DNA from: Bimastos eiseni
Taxonomy: Eukaryota > Annelida > Clitellata > Crassiclitellata > Lumbricidae
Length of the DNA: 64,000 nucleotides
Assembly: GCA_959347315.1 (NCBI GenBank)
Contig: OY365806.1
Span: 58,410,482 to 58,474,481 of the forward strand
Reading direction: 5' to 3'
In this document: in pieces, positions 1 to 35,470 of the stretch
How the letters are laid out: the number at the start of each line of letters is the position of its first letter
How positions within the stretch are numbered: position 1 is the first letter of the stretch
Made by a program: the position numbers and the translations under genes
Notes under the pieces: model-generated
What the model was told of the DNA's origin: nothing
Database searches by the model: none
What the model saw: only the letters and a program-made list of their open reading frames with translations

Positions 1-127
1 TACATTATATTGCGGAGATACCCGCCAGCGTGTAGGCCTATCATCAGTGCAGACAGTGTAATCTCTTAGTAGGCCTAATCATATATCCACAAGGTAAGTT
101 GTTTCATACGCATTATAGATGTTGTCA

Positions 128-235
128 TTTGTGGCGGGTGCGATGGCGTAGTGGTAAGCATGCTGGCGTGTCAGCCAAGAGGGCTTCAGTTCAAATCTCT
201 GCCCAAACAGCGTGGGAGAGGACTGGTGGTCACTT
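128..235 (+). repeat. tRNA-derived SINE head
   Basis: tRNA-like segment with an A box (TGGCGTAGTGGTAAGC) and a B box (AGTTCAAATC) about 35 bases apart. It lacks a clean cloverleaf end, so it is a SINE head and not a tRNA gene. Confidence 0.55.
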
Positions 236-239
236 GCAG

Positions 240-370
240 TGTTGGGCACGAGACCAAAAACTCAGGACCGAGACCAAGAACCAGAGGTCCAAGACCAAAT
301 CCATGACCGAGACCGAGTGGTCCGAAACCAAGACCAAGACCGATGTTCCGAGACCAAGACCGATACTCTA
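240..370. repeat. imperfect GACCAA/GACCGA hexamer repeat
   Basis: Purine-skewed array built from AAGACC and GAGACC units. A second array of the same motif lies at about 690-815, with unrelated AT-rich sequence between. Confidence 0.6.
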
Positions 371-689
371 TTTTTTTCAAACAATTAAGACGCTATAACA
401 AAATAAAACGCTTACAAATTAATTTTATTGCTGAAGAATGCTAATCCTTTAAATGATTTCTTTAAAATCTTTTAAACAGAAAACAGTTTTACTGACTATT
501 CTGAACTTTTGCGGGTTCAGCCCTTGGCTTCGGCTTGATAATTTCACACAATACACGACTAGTAACTATAGGTTATGTGAAAATCATAAATCGATAACAA
601 TCGCGTAGGACCTAAGCATCCGGTGTCTATATATAATCGAAAAGACCGGCACATCTCGAAAAGTTGCTCTGATACGGCCAATGACCAAG

Positions 690-815
690 AACGCTAATTT
701 AAGACTGAGACCAATCCCAAGACCGTTCCTATAAGACCAAGACCGACGCATTCGAGACCAAGACCGAGACGAAGACCTATGGTCCGAGATCAAGACCAAG
801 ACCGCAGTTTTCCGG
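690..815. repeat. second GACCAA/GACCGA hexamer array
   Basis: Same units as 240-370 (AAGACCAAGACCG). The two arrays may be one repeat split by an insertion or by divergence. Confidence 0.55.
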
Positions 816-996
816 TCTCGAGACCATCTCGAGGATTACATTTAAGTTCAAAACATGGTAGGCGCTAAATTGACTTATTGAAATGTACGTATGCACGTCT
901 TTGCGCAAATAATTCACATGAACTTAGTTAGAACCACGGTGTAAGATATAGATAATATAAATTATTATATTTAACATATTTCAAACGTGTGACATG

Positions 997-1190
997 CTAT
1001 TTTGTATGAAAAGTTTTCATTTATTCGGAGGTCCCTGAGGTTATTTTGTATGAATTTTTTCCATTCATGTTTGGCCCCTAAGACGTTATTTTGTATGAAA
1101 TGTTTTCATTCATTTGGCGGCCACTGAGACGTTATTTTGTATTTAATTTTGTCATCATTTGGGAGCCCCCTGAGATTTGGGGGCCCTAGA
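997..1190 (+). repeat. about 45-bp tandem repeat, four copies
   Basis: TTATTTTGTATGAA recurs at about 997, 1041, 1086 and 1132. Each copy is followed by a TTCATT-type stretch, then G-rich sequence ending in CTGAG or similar. Copies differ by about 20 percent. Confidence 0.7.
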
Positions 1191-2240
1191 CGCGCGCCTA
1201 GTGCGCCTATAGGTAAACGCGCCACTGCACATGTTCCTATTTGACTGTATTAGTTATATCTTTAGCCAAAGATCTATATGAGCACTGTTCAGCAGGCCTC
1301 ATTGATACCATTAGGAAGCTAGTTGCAATAGTCTTTGCCAGGAGAGCGGTGGGCAAGAATTGACTTCAGCTATTGATTAGAATTCTCTGTTGAATACATG
1401 TGGTAACTGTTTATGATCATATTAATTTTGTGCATTATTCAACTGTGGTTAATAGATCAATCTTTCAAGTATCCTGTCTGCTTGTACATATGATGAACAT
1501 GGATATAATAAGACATATCAATTTTCCAACAATTGTTGCGTTTATTGATGGCTGAAAAGCGTTTTGTACTTGCTTTTGTCCTAATTTCCTATGCTTAGGT
1601 GTTGCAAAACTGTCAAAACCCCACAGTTATCATGCTTCATTATGGGCCATGTTGATCGTGCTGCGTCGCCATCGCCATCTAGCGAACTGTTAGTTGTTAT
1701 TAGTCACATATTACAGCCAAGTGAACCCACCATGTATGCCATAGTTAGAACAGCCGCATAGCATGATGTTGCGCAACCTTCAACCATAGCACACCTCGTG
1801 CACGCATCACTTCCTTGGTGGGGCGATACAAAGGTGGCAGAGCATGACCGGGTGAGCCGCTGATGAAGCGCATGAAGAGCAATACACCATGCACCATTCG
1901 TGCAAGGGACAGCGATAGAGACGGATAGAATTGTTCAACACCATTTCCTCCAATCAGAGTCGTCAATCCCCTCTGAGTGATGGAGGCATACCTCTGGTCC
2001 CAAGTGTCAGGAAGGCAAGATATTCCCCTAAGACTCAAAAAATACCCCACCTACCTTAAATTGGAGGCATTTGCCTTCGGACCCTCTGTCTGGATGCCTC
2101 GATTAATCTGCCTCCAACCAATATAATTTCTTTATCCGCTGTACCCTCCGATCCGTCTTAATACTCTGCTCGCTCCATGGGTTTCCCTCCCTCACACAGA
2201 TAACTAATTTCATTCCCAGTACCCAGACTACTATAAAGAC

Positions 2241-2327
2241 TACATTACTGGGGCATTAATGTCGTAAGTGGGGAAAGGCCTATTGATTCCCTTCCCTCAC
2301 TTACGACGCTAATGACCCAGTAATGCA
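2241..2327. repeat. foldback (hairpin) element
   Basis: Arms 2241-2279 and 2288-2327 are inverted copies around CATTACTGGG and CGTAAGTG, with a loop of about 8 bases and a few mismatches. Confidence 0.75.
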
Positions 2328-4591
2328 GCCTATATCAGTCGAATACTTTTAATTTGTTCTGAACAATTGTAAGCTTATTTGAATTAACAAAAGTTTATTG
2401 GTTGATTGACCGGCGAGGTTGTCCAGCTAGATGGGTGTTAAATGCATTTGTGACCAGGAAAGCAGGGCATTAACTTCTCACGTATTATTTGGGCTGCAGC
2501 GCCTTCTTGAATGGATTTGAGCTACGCAGCATATACGCTTGCTGCATCGCAATAATTTGCGTGTCTTCTGTCAGCGGCTTAAGTCTTTCCGGCGCAGCCG
2601 TAGCTGGTGGGATATCCATGTTTATCCTGGTCTCTCTCTCATGTCGGGAAGATGCATATATATATACATATATAGCCATTTGCTATTGATTTGCATGCAG
2701 TTAGGCCCTACTTTTATTTTAAAATGAGTGTGTACACCGAGATAAAGCTATCATTATGGCGTACTTAGTCATAAAACTCGGTGGTCAGTAGACATATAGT
2801 TTCCGTTATACTGTGCTGTAGTAAAAAAGATTAGTAGCGTCGGCTTCATGCAGAGGTGCAAAAACCAAGCCTTTTTAAATTCAAAAGTTGTTTTTTTGTT
2901 TTTTGGGTTTATTTGTTTTTTGTTTTTAGTTTTCCTTTGGAATTTGTCACAACAGTTTTGTTATAAAAAAGATCAAATACAGCATGAAAAAGAGCTTCAA
3001 CTCATTCTAATAATTAATTTAGATTGATTTCGGACTGAATGACACACAATTAGTAATACAATAGTAATAAACTATTAGTAAATTTAATAAAAATATTTAA
3101 AAAAACAAAAAACCAAAAATTGCCATTTTTATGAACTTTTGTTTTTTGTAAAAGAAAAAAAAATAACCAAAATGTTTGCAGCTCTGTTCGGCTTCCATCC
3201 AGGCTTAATTGCGACTTGCACCACCAAGTTCAGTGGCATAGAGTTAAGGATGGACAGTTTGAACGTCTTGAAAATGGTAAGCTTATGCCCTAGGACTACA
3301 TTTGTTTCTTCCGACCGAACTATAGGTCGAGATCTATACTGCACGTAAGTCGTTTCAGTTTAACGACACTATGTAGTATGTGCAACGGAGAAGACTAGCG
3401 ATGCCCTCCTCTTTGTTCAGGTTTAGGAGTCAGGACTAGCGGAAAACTAGCAGCCCGCCTAACTTGGTTGATATAATATACTGTGGCAGAGATAGGATTG
3501 ACACCTACCTGCAGTTGAACTAGCATCGTCACGCATGAGGAGACATTTAGGCAAAGTCTTGTCTGGGCAATAAGCGTCACGGATGGTTGGTCGCTGTTCA
3601 ACGTGCTTGGCACTGGCGTAGGCAGCGCTTCGATCAAATATAGCTCTTCGCTTGACAGTTCGCGCACGCGCTTAGCAAGGAGGGTCAGTGCAATAACCTA
3701 ACAGATCGAGAAGTTTCTGTTGAAACGTCTACTCGGCCTACACATAAATTGGAGTATAAAAAGACCATTTCTTCACAGTACCAGAGTATTAATGTTGTAA
3801 GCGTTGTAGTTAAAGTTACGCAATTGTAAAACAGTTTGCTTATGTCAACGAAGTTCAACTTAAATGCCTCTAATACAAAACGAGGTGCTCTGCCGAAGAC
3901 CACCTGAAGAAGTCTGGTGGGTACAAACTCATCTTATAGGTTTGCTGGGTCATGGAAATTCTTGTCACTTGAATTGCGCCCCAAACGGAACCGGTCTGGT
4001 ATAAATAGTCCGTCTAGTAAGTTATATAGCAACTAGTCAGTCTAGTAACTATAGAGGCAATCGTGAGACTAAGCGTCGTTAGAGTAATCTCATTTAGATA
4101 ATTCTGCAGAATAGATGAAAATTTTGCAATTTTGCGTCTAAACACTTTATATTTTGTCACACATGAGCAAGCGCATTGCTTAATTTCTTATTCTCATATG
4201 AACTGGCGCTAGTAAGGGTCCTCGAATGCACAGAATCCGTATATTGGATGCGGCATATGCATATGTAAAGTGACTACGTTCCTCTGCCAAGTCTAACTAC
4301 GTCCAACCTTCATCTGCTTATCTTACTGTTTATTAGACTGCCGTTTACTGTCATCATCCTCTCGTAAGGCACCCGTACAACGGTGGCCCAACTGTTGCCG
4401 TATTTACGGCAGGTAACATCAAAACGTTGTGAGAGTACATGTGACCCTCTGATTCAAATCAAAACCCTGCCCCACAAAGGCTGGGACAGATGGCTTAGGC
4501 CTATAATAAACTGTTGTTGAATTATTTAAATCACAATGCATATAATACGATTGGAGTGCATGTTGAAACTGGGCAACCATTCAGAGCCATA

Positions 4592-5064
4592 AGGGGTCAT
4601 TCACAAACAAGGGGGAGAAGGGGTCATGGGAAAAGCGGATAAAATTTAATGCGGACATGGGGAGGAGGGTGTCATCGACTATGCGGACGTCCGCATTCGA
4701 CCATGCTAAACTATTGCCAAAATCACGTCTAATGGTAGTTATGTCACAATCTTAGTTATTTATTAGTAGCTCTAGGTTATACTTCACATTTGAAAGAATG
4801 ATATATCAAGTTTACATGCAAATAAGTGTTTATTAAATTAAAGTTTTTTAATGTAGCTTTATCGAATCACATTCTTTGTCAATAAACGTCTATTAAAAAG
4901 CGATGCAGTAAAATAATTATCAGCAGTTGAAATGGCGTCGCGGATACACGTGCGATGCGGTCGTCCGCAAGGGAGGGAATCTGTGGAATGTGGACAAATG
5001 CAGACAGAGGGGGAGGGATGAAAAAAGTAGGCTTTTTTGAAGACGTCCTTTATGGACGACCCCT
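4592..5064. mobile_element. MITE-like element with AGGGGTC termini
   Basis: The left end AGGGGTCATTCACAAA and the inverse of the right end AGGGGTCGTCCATAAAG match imperfectly. The interior is G-rich near both ends (CGGACGTCCGCA near 4682) and has no coding capacity. Class unassigned. Confidence 0.45.
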
Positions 5065-5538
5065 AATAAAGGAGTGCCCTTTGACAAAATTGTAGGTTGT
5101 GCTCATGGATGATAAAATGGCAGATGATTTGAAAGCACTTCATAATCGGTTACACTCGCATAAGGAAGCCAACACAGAGAACAAAAAGATGTGATATGCA
5201 TCATCTAATACATTTACCATAAATTATAGGAAATCAGATTGCATTCAGGGAAACCATAGAGTTCCAGCAGGGAAGTTGCATCAGAATAATGCACTGCATC
5301 AGTCTTTTCAGCAATGCTGAATCCAGAATCAGTTAATCATTAAATTTATTCTTAAGGTTTCAGTTTTTGATTTTGCTTAGTCTAGACTTTACAATTTTAA
5401 ATAGATTCCTTTGAAAATGGTGTTTTCTCTTAAGCATTTGTCTAAATAATGATTTCTGGGTTTTTAAATGGGTTGATAGATTTGAGTAAATTCAGTGTTC
5501 TTAATAAATTATTAAAGTTTGTATTTGTTTTGTATTTA

Positions 5539-5657
5539 GATGGCATTGACAAGAGACTGGTTCTTGTGAGACATTGCACACATCAAGATCCTTCTAATTA
5601 CAGTAGCATATCTGCAAAGCCGACAGCCAAGTGTCGTTTATAACAGGACTAAAAAGA
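5539..5657 (+). other. possible spliced 5' UTR of the transferase-like gene
   Basis: A T-rich stretch ending in TTTAG at about 5538 could be a 3' splice site for a leader exon. The following ATG opens only an eight-codon upstream frame before TGA. The main ATG is at 5658. No TATA box is obvious. This is inference from sequence alone. Confidence 0.25.
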
Positions 5658-7259
5658 ATGAGGTTCATGATGCTACGAGGTAGTTTGCTGTTTGATGGCG
5701 TTCTTCTCTTTGTTCTGCTTGCCCTAATGTATGCATTTGTTCAGCAACATCACAGATTTACAGCTCCATCCTCTCTCAACATCGCTCCTGAGCACCTCAA
5801 TCTCGCTGAAATGGACAAATATGGTCATAAAAGACATCCTGCCCCGGACACATCACAACTGATTGACACTCGAATCAAGATGATCAAAGACCTACGTGCG
5901 AAACACTGTCAAAAGCTCATTTATAATTTGAAGGAAAAGGCAAGCCTTGTAATAGACTTCAATGATTACCAGTTTTATGATCTCAAGAACACTATTCAGA
6001 GTATACTCAACCAGAACTACGACCAACTTCTGGAGGAGATCATAGTCATCGATGACGGATCAACACTGGACTATATCAGACAGGATGTTGAGAAGTACCT
6101 GAAGACTGTTCCAAAAGCACGGCTGGTACAGTTTACAACCCAGCAAGGTACATTGAAAGCAAGGATTGCTGCCATGAGAGAGGTCAAGTCGGACATCGTC
6201 GTATTTCTTGAGGCGAATGTGATCTGCAACCGAGGATGGTTGGAGCCACTTATAGATCTATTAATCAAAGATCATAACGTGATCGCACTGCCACACTACG
6301 ACAGAATTCACAGTCCGGTCACGCTCGAGTATCAGCTCACTCAAGACGACCTCTTGGCGATGCCAGCTTGGAACTTTGGAATCAAGATGCGGTCATCAAA
6401 GGAGGTGCCAAAAGACTCGAAGAAATTCACTCACTATTACCCTTCTCCAGCAATGCGCGGAAGTGCATTTGCCTTGCGGAAATCCTTTCTCGATTCAATC
6501 GGATCTTTTGACGGAAACTTTGAAGAGGGTGGTGGTGATATTTTGGAACTCTCCTTGCGGGCGTGGCTTTGTGGCGGAATGATAGAAACGGTGACGTGTT
6601 CTCGTGTCGGCATAATGAATCTCGACGACCAGGCCAAGCCGTACAGCCAAAAGAACTGCCAAAGAATAGCTGGTCTCTGGTACGGTAACTTAAAAGAAGT
6701 AGCTCTGCGTCTCGCTGGTCTACCAACGGTGATACCCGACACAGAGGAGGCACACATAACAACGAGATTGAGATACATAACATCCCTGAAAGAGTGCAGA
6801 GACATCTCCTGGTACATGCAAAGCGTTGCAAAGGAGTCACTCATTCCCACTCCTAATGCCGTCAAATTCGGCACCATGGCAGTCATGAGCGGACGATGCG
6901 CAGCTCGCAGGGCAAACGACTCTAAAATAGATCTCATTGACTGCAATGAAGTCCAACAGAGCAGAGGTGAAAATGAAATGTTTGAGCTGACAACAGGTGG
7001 TTATCTCAAGCTACAGGACAAATGCCTGACCACGGAAAACACGGCCTACATCATGCTGCAGAACTGTCGAAAGGACGATCGACAGCAGCTGTGGACCTAC
7101 AAAGGGATGGAATTACGAAACGTTTGGTCCAACTTCTGTGCCACTCACGTCACTGATCCTGGTGGTGCTGGTCGCAACCGACAGATCATGATGGCGCAAA
7201 GCTGTGATGTTCCACCAGACCACAAAGCCTTCAACCAATGGCAATTTCAAATCGAATAG
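5658..7259 (+). CDS. polypeptide GalNAc-transferase-like protein with degenerate metal site
   Basis: Single-exon gene, 533 residues from the ATG at 5658 (A at -3). The open frame extends upstream to 5631, but only through a GTG. It is a predicted type II Golgi protein: short basic N-terminus, membrane segment at about residues 10-28, stem, GT-A glycosyltransferase domain at about 95-345, ricin-type (beta-trefoil) lectin domain at about 403-533. Family signs are IIVIDDGS (about 128-135, nucleotide site), GWLEPLI after the usual DxH position, and the LSLRAWLCGG block matching the family's LEISFRIWQCGG. Family members transfer GalNAc from UDP-GalNAc to Ser/Thr, starting mucin-type O-glycans. Here the DxH motif reads EAN (185-187), WGGEN is replaced by GGGD, and the TCSHVGH histidines are R and I in TCSRVGI. 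It may be a pseudoenzyme or have altered specificity. Lack of introns suggests retrocopy ancestry, but the frame is intact over 1.6 kb. Confidence 0.85.
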   Translation: MRFMMLRGSLLFDGVLLFVLLALMYAFVQQHHRFTAPSSLNIAPEHLNLAEMDKYGHKRHPAPDTSQLIDTRIKMIKDLRAKHCQKLIYNLKEKASLVIDFNDYQFYDLKNTIQSILNQNYDQLLEEIIVIDDGSTLDYIRQDVEKYLKTVPKARLVQFTTQQGTLKARIAAMREVKSDIVVFLEANVICNRGWLEPLIDLLIKDHNVIALPHYDRIHSPVTLEYQLTQDDLLAMPAWNFGIKMRSSKEVPKDSKKFTHYYPSPAMRGSAFALRKSFLDSIGSFDGNFEEGGGDILELSLRAWLCGGMIETVTCSRVGIMNLDDQAKPYSQKNCQRIAGLWYGNLKEVALRLAGLPTVIPDTEEAHITTRLRYITSLKECRDISWYMQSVAKESLIPTPNAVKFGTMAVMSGRCAARRANDSKIDLIDCNEVQQSRGENEMFELTTGGYLKLQDKCLTTENTAYIMLQNCRKDDRQQLWTYKGMELRNVWSNFCATHVTDPGGAGRNRQIMMAQSCDVPPDHKAFNQWQFQIE

Positions 7260-7304
7260 ATGTTCACAAATTGATACATACGTGTGTTACACTTCACAGT
7301 GCAG

Positions 7305-7310
7305 AATAAA
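7305..7310 (+). terminator. poly(A) signal AATAAA of the transferase-like gene
   Basis: Canonical AATAAA about 45 bases after the stop codon at 7259, followed by a T-rich stretch. It gives a very short 3' UTR. Confidence 0.6.
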
Positions 7311-7523
7311 AACTTGGTTTAGTTTTTGCAGATCGTTTCTGTGTCACAGAGCCTGAAGGGAGTGAAAATTAACAATGTCACAGATACCTGGCTTAACTCG
7401 ACCCACACGATGTAACCACGCTGGGATGGAAATAAAGTGACGATCTACTTGGACCAACAAACGCCTGGTTTGATTTGTACAAATGTGTGTCAATCATTCA
7501 CAATTTCAGATCAGTGTTCTAGT

Positions 7524-7529
7524 TTTATT
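7524..7529 (-). terminator. EFTUD2: candidate poly(A) signal of EFTUD2
   Basis: AATAAA on the minus strand (TTTATT on plus), about 300 bases past the EFTUD2 stop codon. It faces the poly(A) signal of the convergent transferase-like gene about 215 bases away. Confidence 0.45.
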
Positions 7530-7828
7530 ATTGGTCTGTTACAATTTTTTTAGATTGAGTGCATTATTTAGATACTTGAACAACAAGTCGGTGACCAGTT
7601 TTGACGAAAAAGAACAGAAATATATGAAATTTTTTTCCAAACAAGTCATTTCACTGTCTGTTTGAGTAAAATTAGTTAGCTTTAACTACATTTTCTCACG
7701 TTTGCTTAGCAGTTCTTGAGCCATTGGTTGGCTTCAGTGCATGTTGACCTCTGTGCACATTGCAAGCAATGCTCCCAAGTAGACTGTCAGTGTGGCAGAG
7801 CGCAGACATCCCAGTGCCTGTAGTTGAT

Positions 7829-31599
<23,771 letters not shown>

Positions 31600-31612
31600 A
31601 TTCAGAGACCTG
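31600..31612 (-). other. EFTUD2: 3' splice site of a 5' UTR intron before the EFTUD2 start codon
   Basis: On the minus strand CTGCTTGCAG lies ten bases before the ATG, a good acceptor. This implies an untranslated first exon upstream. Candidate donors are near 33003 (ACAG/GTAAAT) and near 32853 (GTAAGTG); I cannot choose between them without transcripts. Confidence 0.5.
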
Positions 31613-33688
31613 CAAGCAGAAAAGTCAATTTTAGAAACCAACCATTAAGTAAGTTAGTAAGTATATTGTTTATTTAACCAACCGCATATCCACACTGGTG
31701 AATTGAAAAGTTAAAAGTACATTTAAAGTCATTTAAAAGTACAGCATTCTAACAAAAATTAATAGTCATGCAACAAAATCCTTAATTTAAATCAATGATT
31801 AGTGATTGTTGATTCGGATCAACTATGCAGGAATGGCAATTCGTTGGACTGGTGCACAAAGCTTAAATTAGTGAAATATTCTGTTTGTGTGCACGATGTA
31901 ACAGACATTCATCCTCGCAAACTACAAGGCCATCATTAATAGCAAATGCTGAAATTTCTGTGATTACCAGGTCGCCATCAGCGTAACAGATGGGTTCTTT
32001 TTCGAGCAAAGCAAATTAACGCTGAGCCAGTTAATTCCATTGGCATACAACTGAGCTGCAAACCAACCACAGGCCATCATCTGAAGCACTTTCTGCTTTA
32101 AGATCAGTTCTGCACAAGTTGTGAACTGTTTGCAAGATTCATTGTTGAGTTCATGTGAAGTAGCTCATTTGGATGCATGAAACCTTTCCAGAAATGCTCG
32201 TCACAATTTCAAAAACTTATTCTTTAAATTAGACATTCAACAACATTCTCATAAACTATTGTAGATTTGTTCTGAATTGTTTTGTAAAATAAAGACGTAG
32301 TTTTTACTTGCTAACTTTGCGTTTTGATCTTTTGGTCTGCTGCCATCGGTCAGAAAAACAAATTTCTGGCACATGATTGGCACAAAGGAGTAAGTAAGCT
32401 TCGTACATGTCTAAAAACGACACTAACCCAAACACTAAACGACCTCACAACGCCTAAACTGACCCTAACCGATCCGCACGATGCTTAACCTGACCATAAT
32501 TGACCCTCGCGACGCATAAGTATAAGAAATTATAGGTTTTTTAGAGTGCGCATGGCCCAAAGGTTGCGCAGTCGTCTCCATACAAGTCACGCCTAAAATA
32601 TGCGTAAGTTGGAGTCCCCGAAAATGTAAATAAGCCAAAATAAGCACTATATTTTAGCGCATTCTGGGGCGGTAATATAGTTTACTGTAGGGGAATACAT
32701 TATTCGTGAATACATTAAACTTCATTGGATCAGAATTTAGTAAATTATCATTATAAAGTTTGACTCTGGAATATTTAAAGTTACTTAGACACGAATATTG
32801 AATCAAGAATGAATACAAGTGTACAAACGTAGTAAAGTTGAGGCCGACACTTACTGGCTGACAACTCATGTGCTACATACATCACAAAAACTATTACACA
32901 AAGCGGCGTCGATTGAGCGATAATCAAATCACATCCCTCAGCGAGAACAAATACGATACCTTTAATTTGTATTGAGCAATAACTTTAAGTCCACCTGATT
33001 TACCTGTACTTTAGAGACTAAAAGCAAACCTATACTCTATCGCAAAACATGCAATATTTATTTTGGATGTTATTTATACCAACGTCGCTCAATCCAAACG
33101 CACTCCAATCGAATTAACACTTCCGGCAGAGAACTAAATTGGGAGTGATACTTCAACTTCTGATGGAAAAACTATAAACGTTCTTAATGGTGCCATCTGG
33201 TGAGTTGAACCATCACATCCCAAACAATCATCATTGTTTGTTTTCCCAACTTCAAATTTGTTTGGGTCATATTATGTATTTATTTTAGTTGCAGTTTAGG
33301 CGTGCGCTCCACAATGCTGCTTGGATAATGGCTTTTGCTGTCAGAATTTACACCGAATATAGCCCTCGAACGTAGGCCTATGTGTGTTCATCTGAAATTT
33401 AACATTTCGGTTCTCTAGGCTCACTCGAATGTGCTCCATGCTAAACTACGGCAATAAAACACAAGTTTAAACGAATTTCAACAAATTATTGGTATTTCTG
33501 GGTTCTTAACTCTAAAAATGATAGTGGTTTTCTCGAGTTGACTCTCCACCGTGTCTCAAAATAAACTGTAGTAGGTAGATGGCGAAATAGCTTATATTTT
33601 ACGCTATAAATAAATTTTCCTCCTCACCTCTGACTCATATCATCGCACAACCTTGTCAAACACAGATTGATGAACCAATTTATAGATA
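31613..33688. other. EFTUD2 leader intron and upstream region, no coding gene seen
   Basis: About 2 kb with no recognisable protein. It probably contains the EFTUD2 first exon, leader intron and promoter. A short stretch near 31830-31860 resembles the repeat at 30590 and 8128. Nothing else stands out. Confidence 0.4.
33118..33126 (-). promoter_or_regulatory. ETS-type motif, candidate EFTUD2 promoter element
   Basis: CCGGAAGTG on the minus strand, the consensus ETS motif commonly found at housekeeping transcription starts. It lies 1.5 kb upstream of the EFTUD2 ATG, where a leader exon is expected. Placement is inference. Confidence 0.35.
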
Positions 33689-35451
33689 TAGGGTAAAGTA
33701 TCCAAATATGGGCACCTTAAGGATTTTATCGTATAATTCATAATCATACTTAGGAGTAACTAAAACAATGTATGTAAAACCAATATCAACACATTTGTCA
33801 CTAGATATATAATAAAGTAACAATAAAATATCAACATTTACTTGAAAAATATGGAAAATATACAGGGCATCAAAGTGCCAATAATAGGTACTGGAGTCCT
33901 AATGATGGGCACCGGTCCCCATATAAAGTTCCAAGTGTCAATGTATGTCCAAATACTGAGATGCTACTCCAAATAACTCTGGAATTAGCCTATAAGCTAT
34001 TAAACAGTTGCCGTTTAACACCTGAATGATCTGAAACTCTATTTTACACTAGGTCGACAAGTAAAGTTATTATCGTCTAAAATTCCAAATCCTTCTGCGC
34101 AAGAAAAGTGAATGGATTGGCACTTCAAGCTGCGTAAACCATACAGTCTTGACTCCATATCCAAAATGAGATCAGCTGTTCTGGTGTTAAAAGTGTGGGA
34201 TGACTAAGCGCTTTCCAAACTCCTTCACCTTTTTCTGCCTTTTTTACATGTCTTTGCAAAATTTCTCGTGGAATACCATATCGCTTCGCTGCTTTTTGCT
34301 CATTCCACTCTGAAGAACAGCTGGTACTGTCCATTTCAGTGAATGCTCACTCCACTGGTCTCTCTCTTCTTAACATTCTGAAATTTTGAAAACAACATGT
34401 CTGACAGAATATTAAAGTAGATCCTCTATAAAGTAGCAAAAATTTTAACAAAAACTTTAAAAAACACCTCATGATCGTGTCATCCCACCTTTAATGAAAT
34501 TAAATGGCTTTGCGTTACAAGCTAACAATAGAGCCTACATGTCAAAATCTGTCTACTAATGTAATGAGAGCACACAAATTCATCTGCTTTCTGTTTCATC
34601 ACATGTAAAAAATTCTTTCAACTTGTGGCCTATGATCTTCATCTGAAGCTGACTTTGTTGTCACACGATCACTTAGAATATTTTGAAACCATGCCTGAAT
34701 GGAATAAACTGCCCGACTTAAAAATTATTGCTCTTCAAAATCAACCTTAAGACTTATTTGTTCAAGATATATTATAACTAGACTTTCTTGTTACATACTT
34801 CTGTGCAAAATTCATATTGTGTGTAGGCATGTTATAATTGACAATTTAAGCGATCTGTCGAACGCAGATGATTAGATTCAAAAGCCACTAGACCGCTGCT
34901 AAACAGTTAGGTTTAGGCTTAGATCATCTATTTTCATTCTGTTAAACGTATTTATTTTTACAATATGCTGATTTGTATAAATAATTAGCAATAGACTTAA
35001 TATTGTCACCTGCTGCCTTAACATGGGCACGTGCCCATATTAAGGCAGCAGCAGCAGCATGCCCATATTAAGCCAACACCGGTAGCACTCTTCAAAGTCC
35101 GCTATATAAACATGTAGTATCCGAATCATTTATCACTGCCCATCAACGTTATAACAAAACAATTTCCAAAACAGAAAAACTTACCTCAAAGTCGTCCATT
35201 AGATACGCTCGAAATAATCGAGGAAACAAAATCGCCGATTTTTTTAATTTTGTCACGGAAATTTATAAATTATACGATAATTAATCTTAAAATTCAGACA
35301 TCGACCATGCAATCTTGAATTTCAGGTAAATGATACCTGACGCTGTAGTTCTATTGGAGTTCGACAGATGGCAATGCGAAAACCATTACATAGATACTTT
35401 TCTGGGGGTGCCTATATTAGGGGTATGCCCATAATAGAAACCTTTACCCTA
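33689..35451. mobile_element. pogo-like DNA transposon remnant, TA target duplication
   Basis: Termini TAGGGTAAAGTATCCAAATA and, inverted from the right, TAGGGTAAAGGTTTCTATTA; both start in a TA. Subterminal ATGGGCAC/GTGCCCAT motifs recur near 33708, 33905, 35025, 35055 and 35427. A minus-strand frame at 34125-34334 encodes a psq/CENP-B-type helix-turn-helix. A LINE-like scrap (WNKLP, near 34700) may be nested inside. Confidence 0.65.
34125..34334 (-). pseudogene. psq-type helix-turn-helix of a pogo-like transposase, broken
   Basis: 69-codon frame with EQKAAKRYGIPREILQRHVK followed by HPTLLTPEQ. This is the typical N-terminal DNA-binding domain of pogo/Tigger/jerky-type transposases, but the DDE domain is not visible downstream. 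Contained in the element 33689-35451. Confidence 0.6.
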
Positions 35452-35470
35452 GCGTTTTAAGCTAAAAACG

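Noticed and set aside
128..200. tRNA gene
   Set aside because: Only A and B boxes are present; arms do not pair well and the sequence continues as a SINE.
1745..2050. 101-codon minus frame
   Set aside because: No recognisable motif, repeat-rich surroundings; chance or decayed repeat.
2888..3125. T-rich and A-rich ends as inverted termini of a MITE
   Set aside because: Homopolymer-like match (GGTTTTTTG) is too simple to be convincing.
5631..5657. Upstream extension of the transferase-like frame
   Set aside because: It begins at GTG; the first ATG with good context is 5658.
6427..6946. 137- and 169-codon minus frames
   Set aside because: Antisense shadows of the transferase-like gene.
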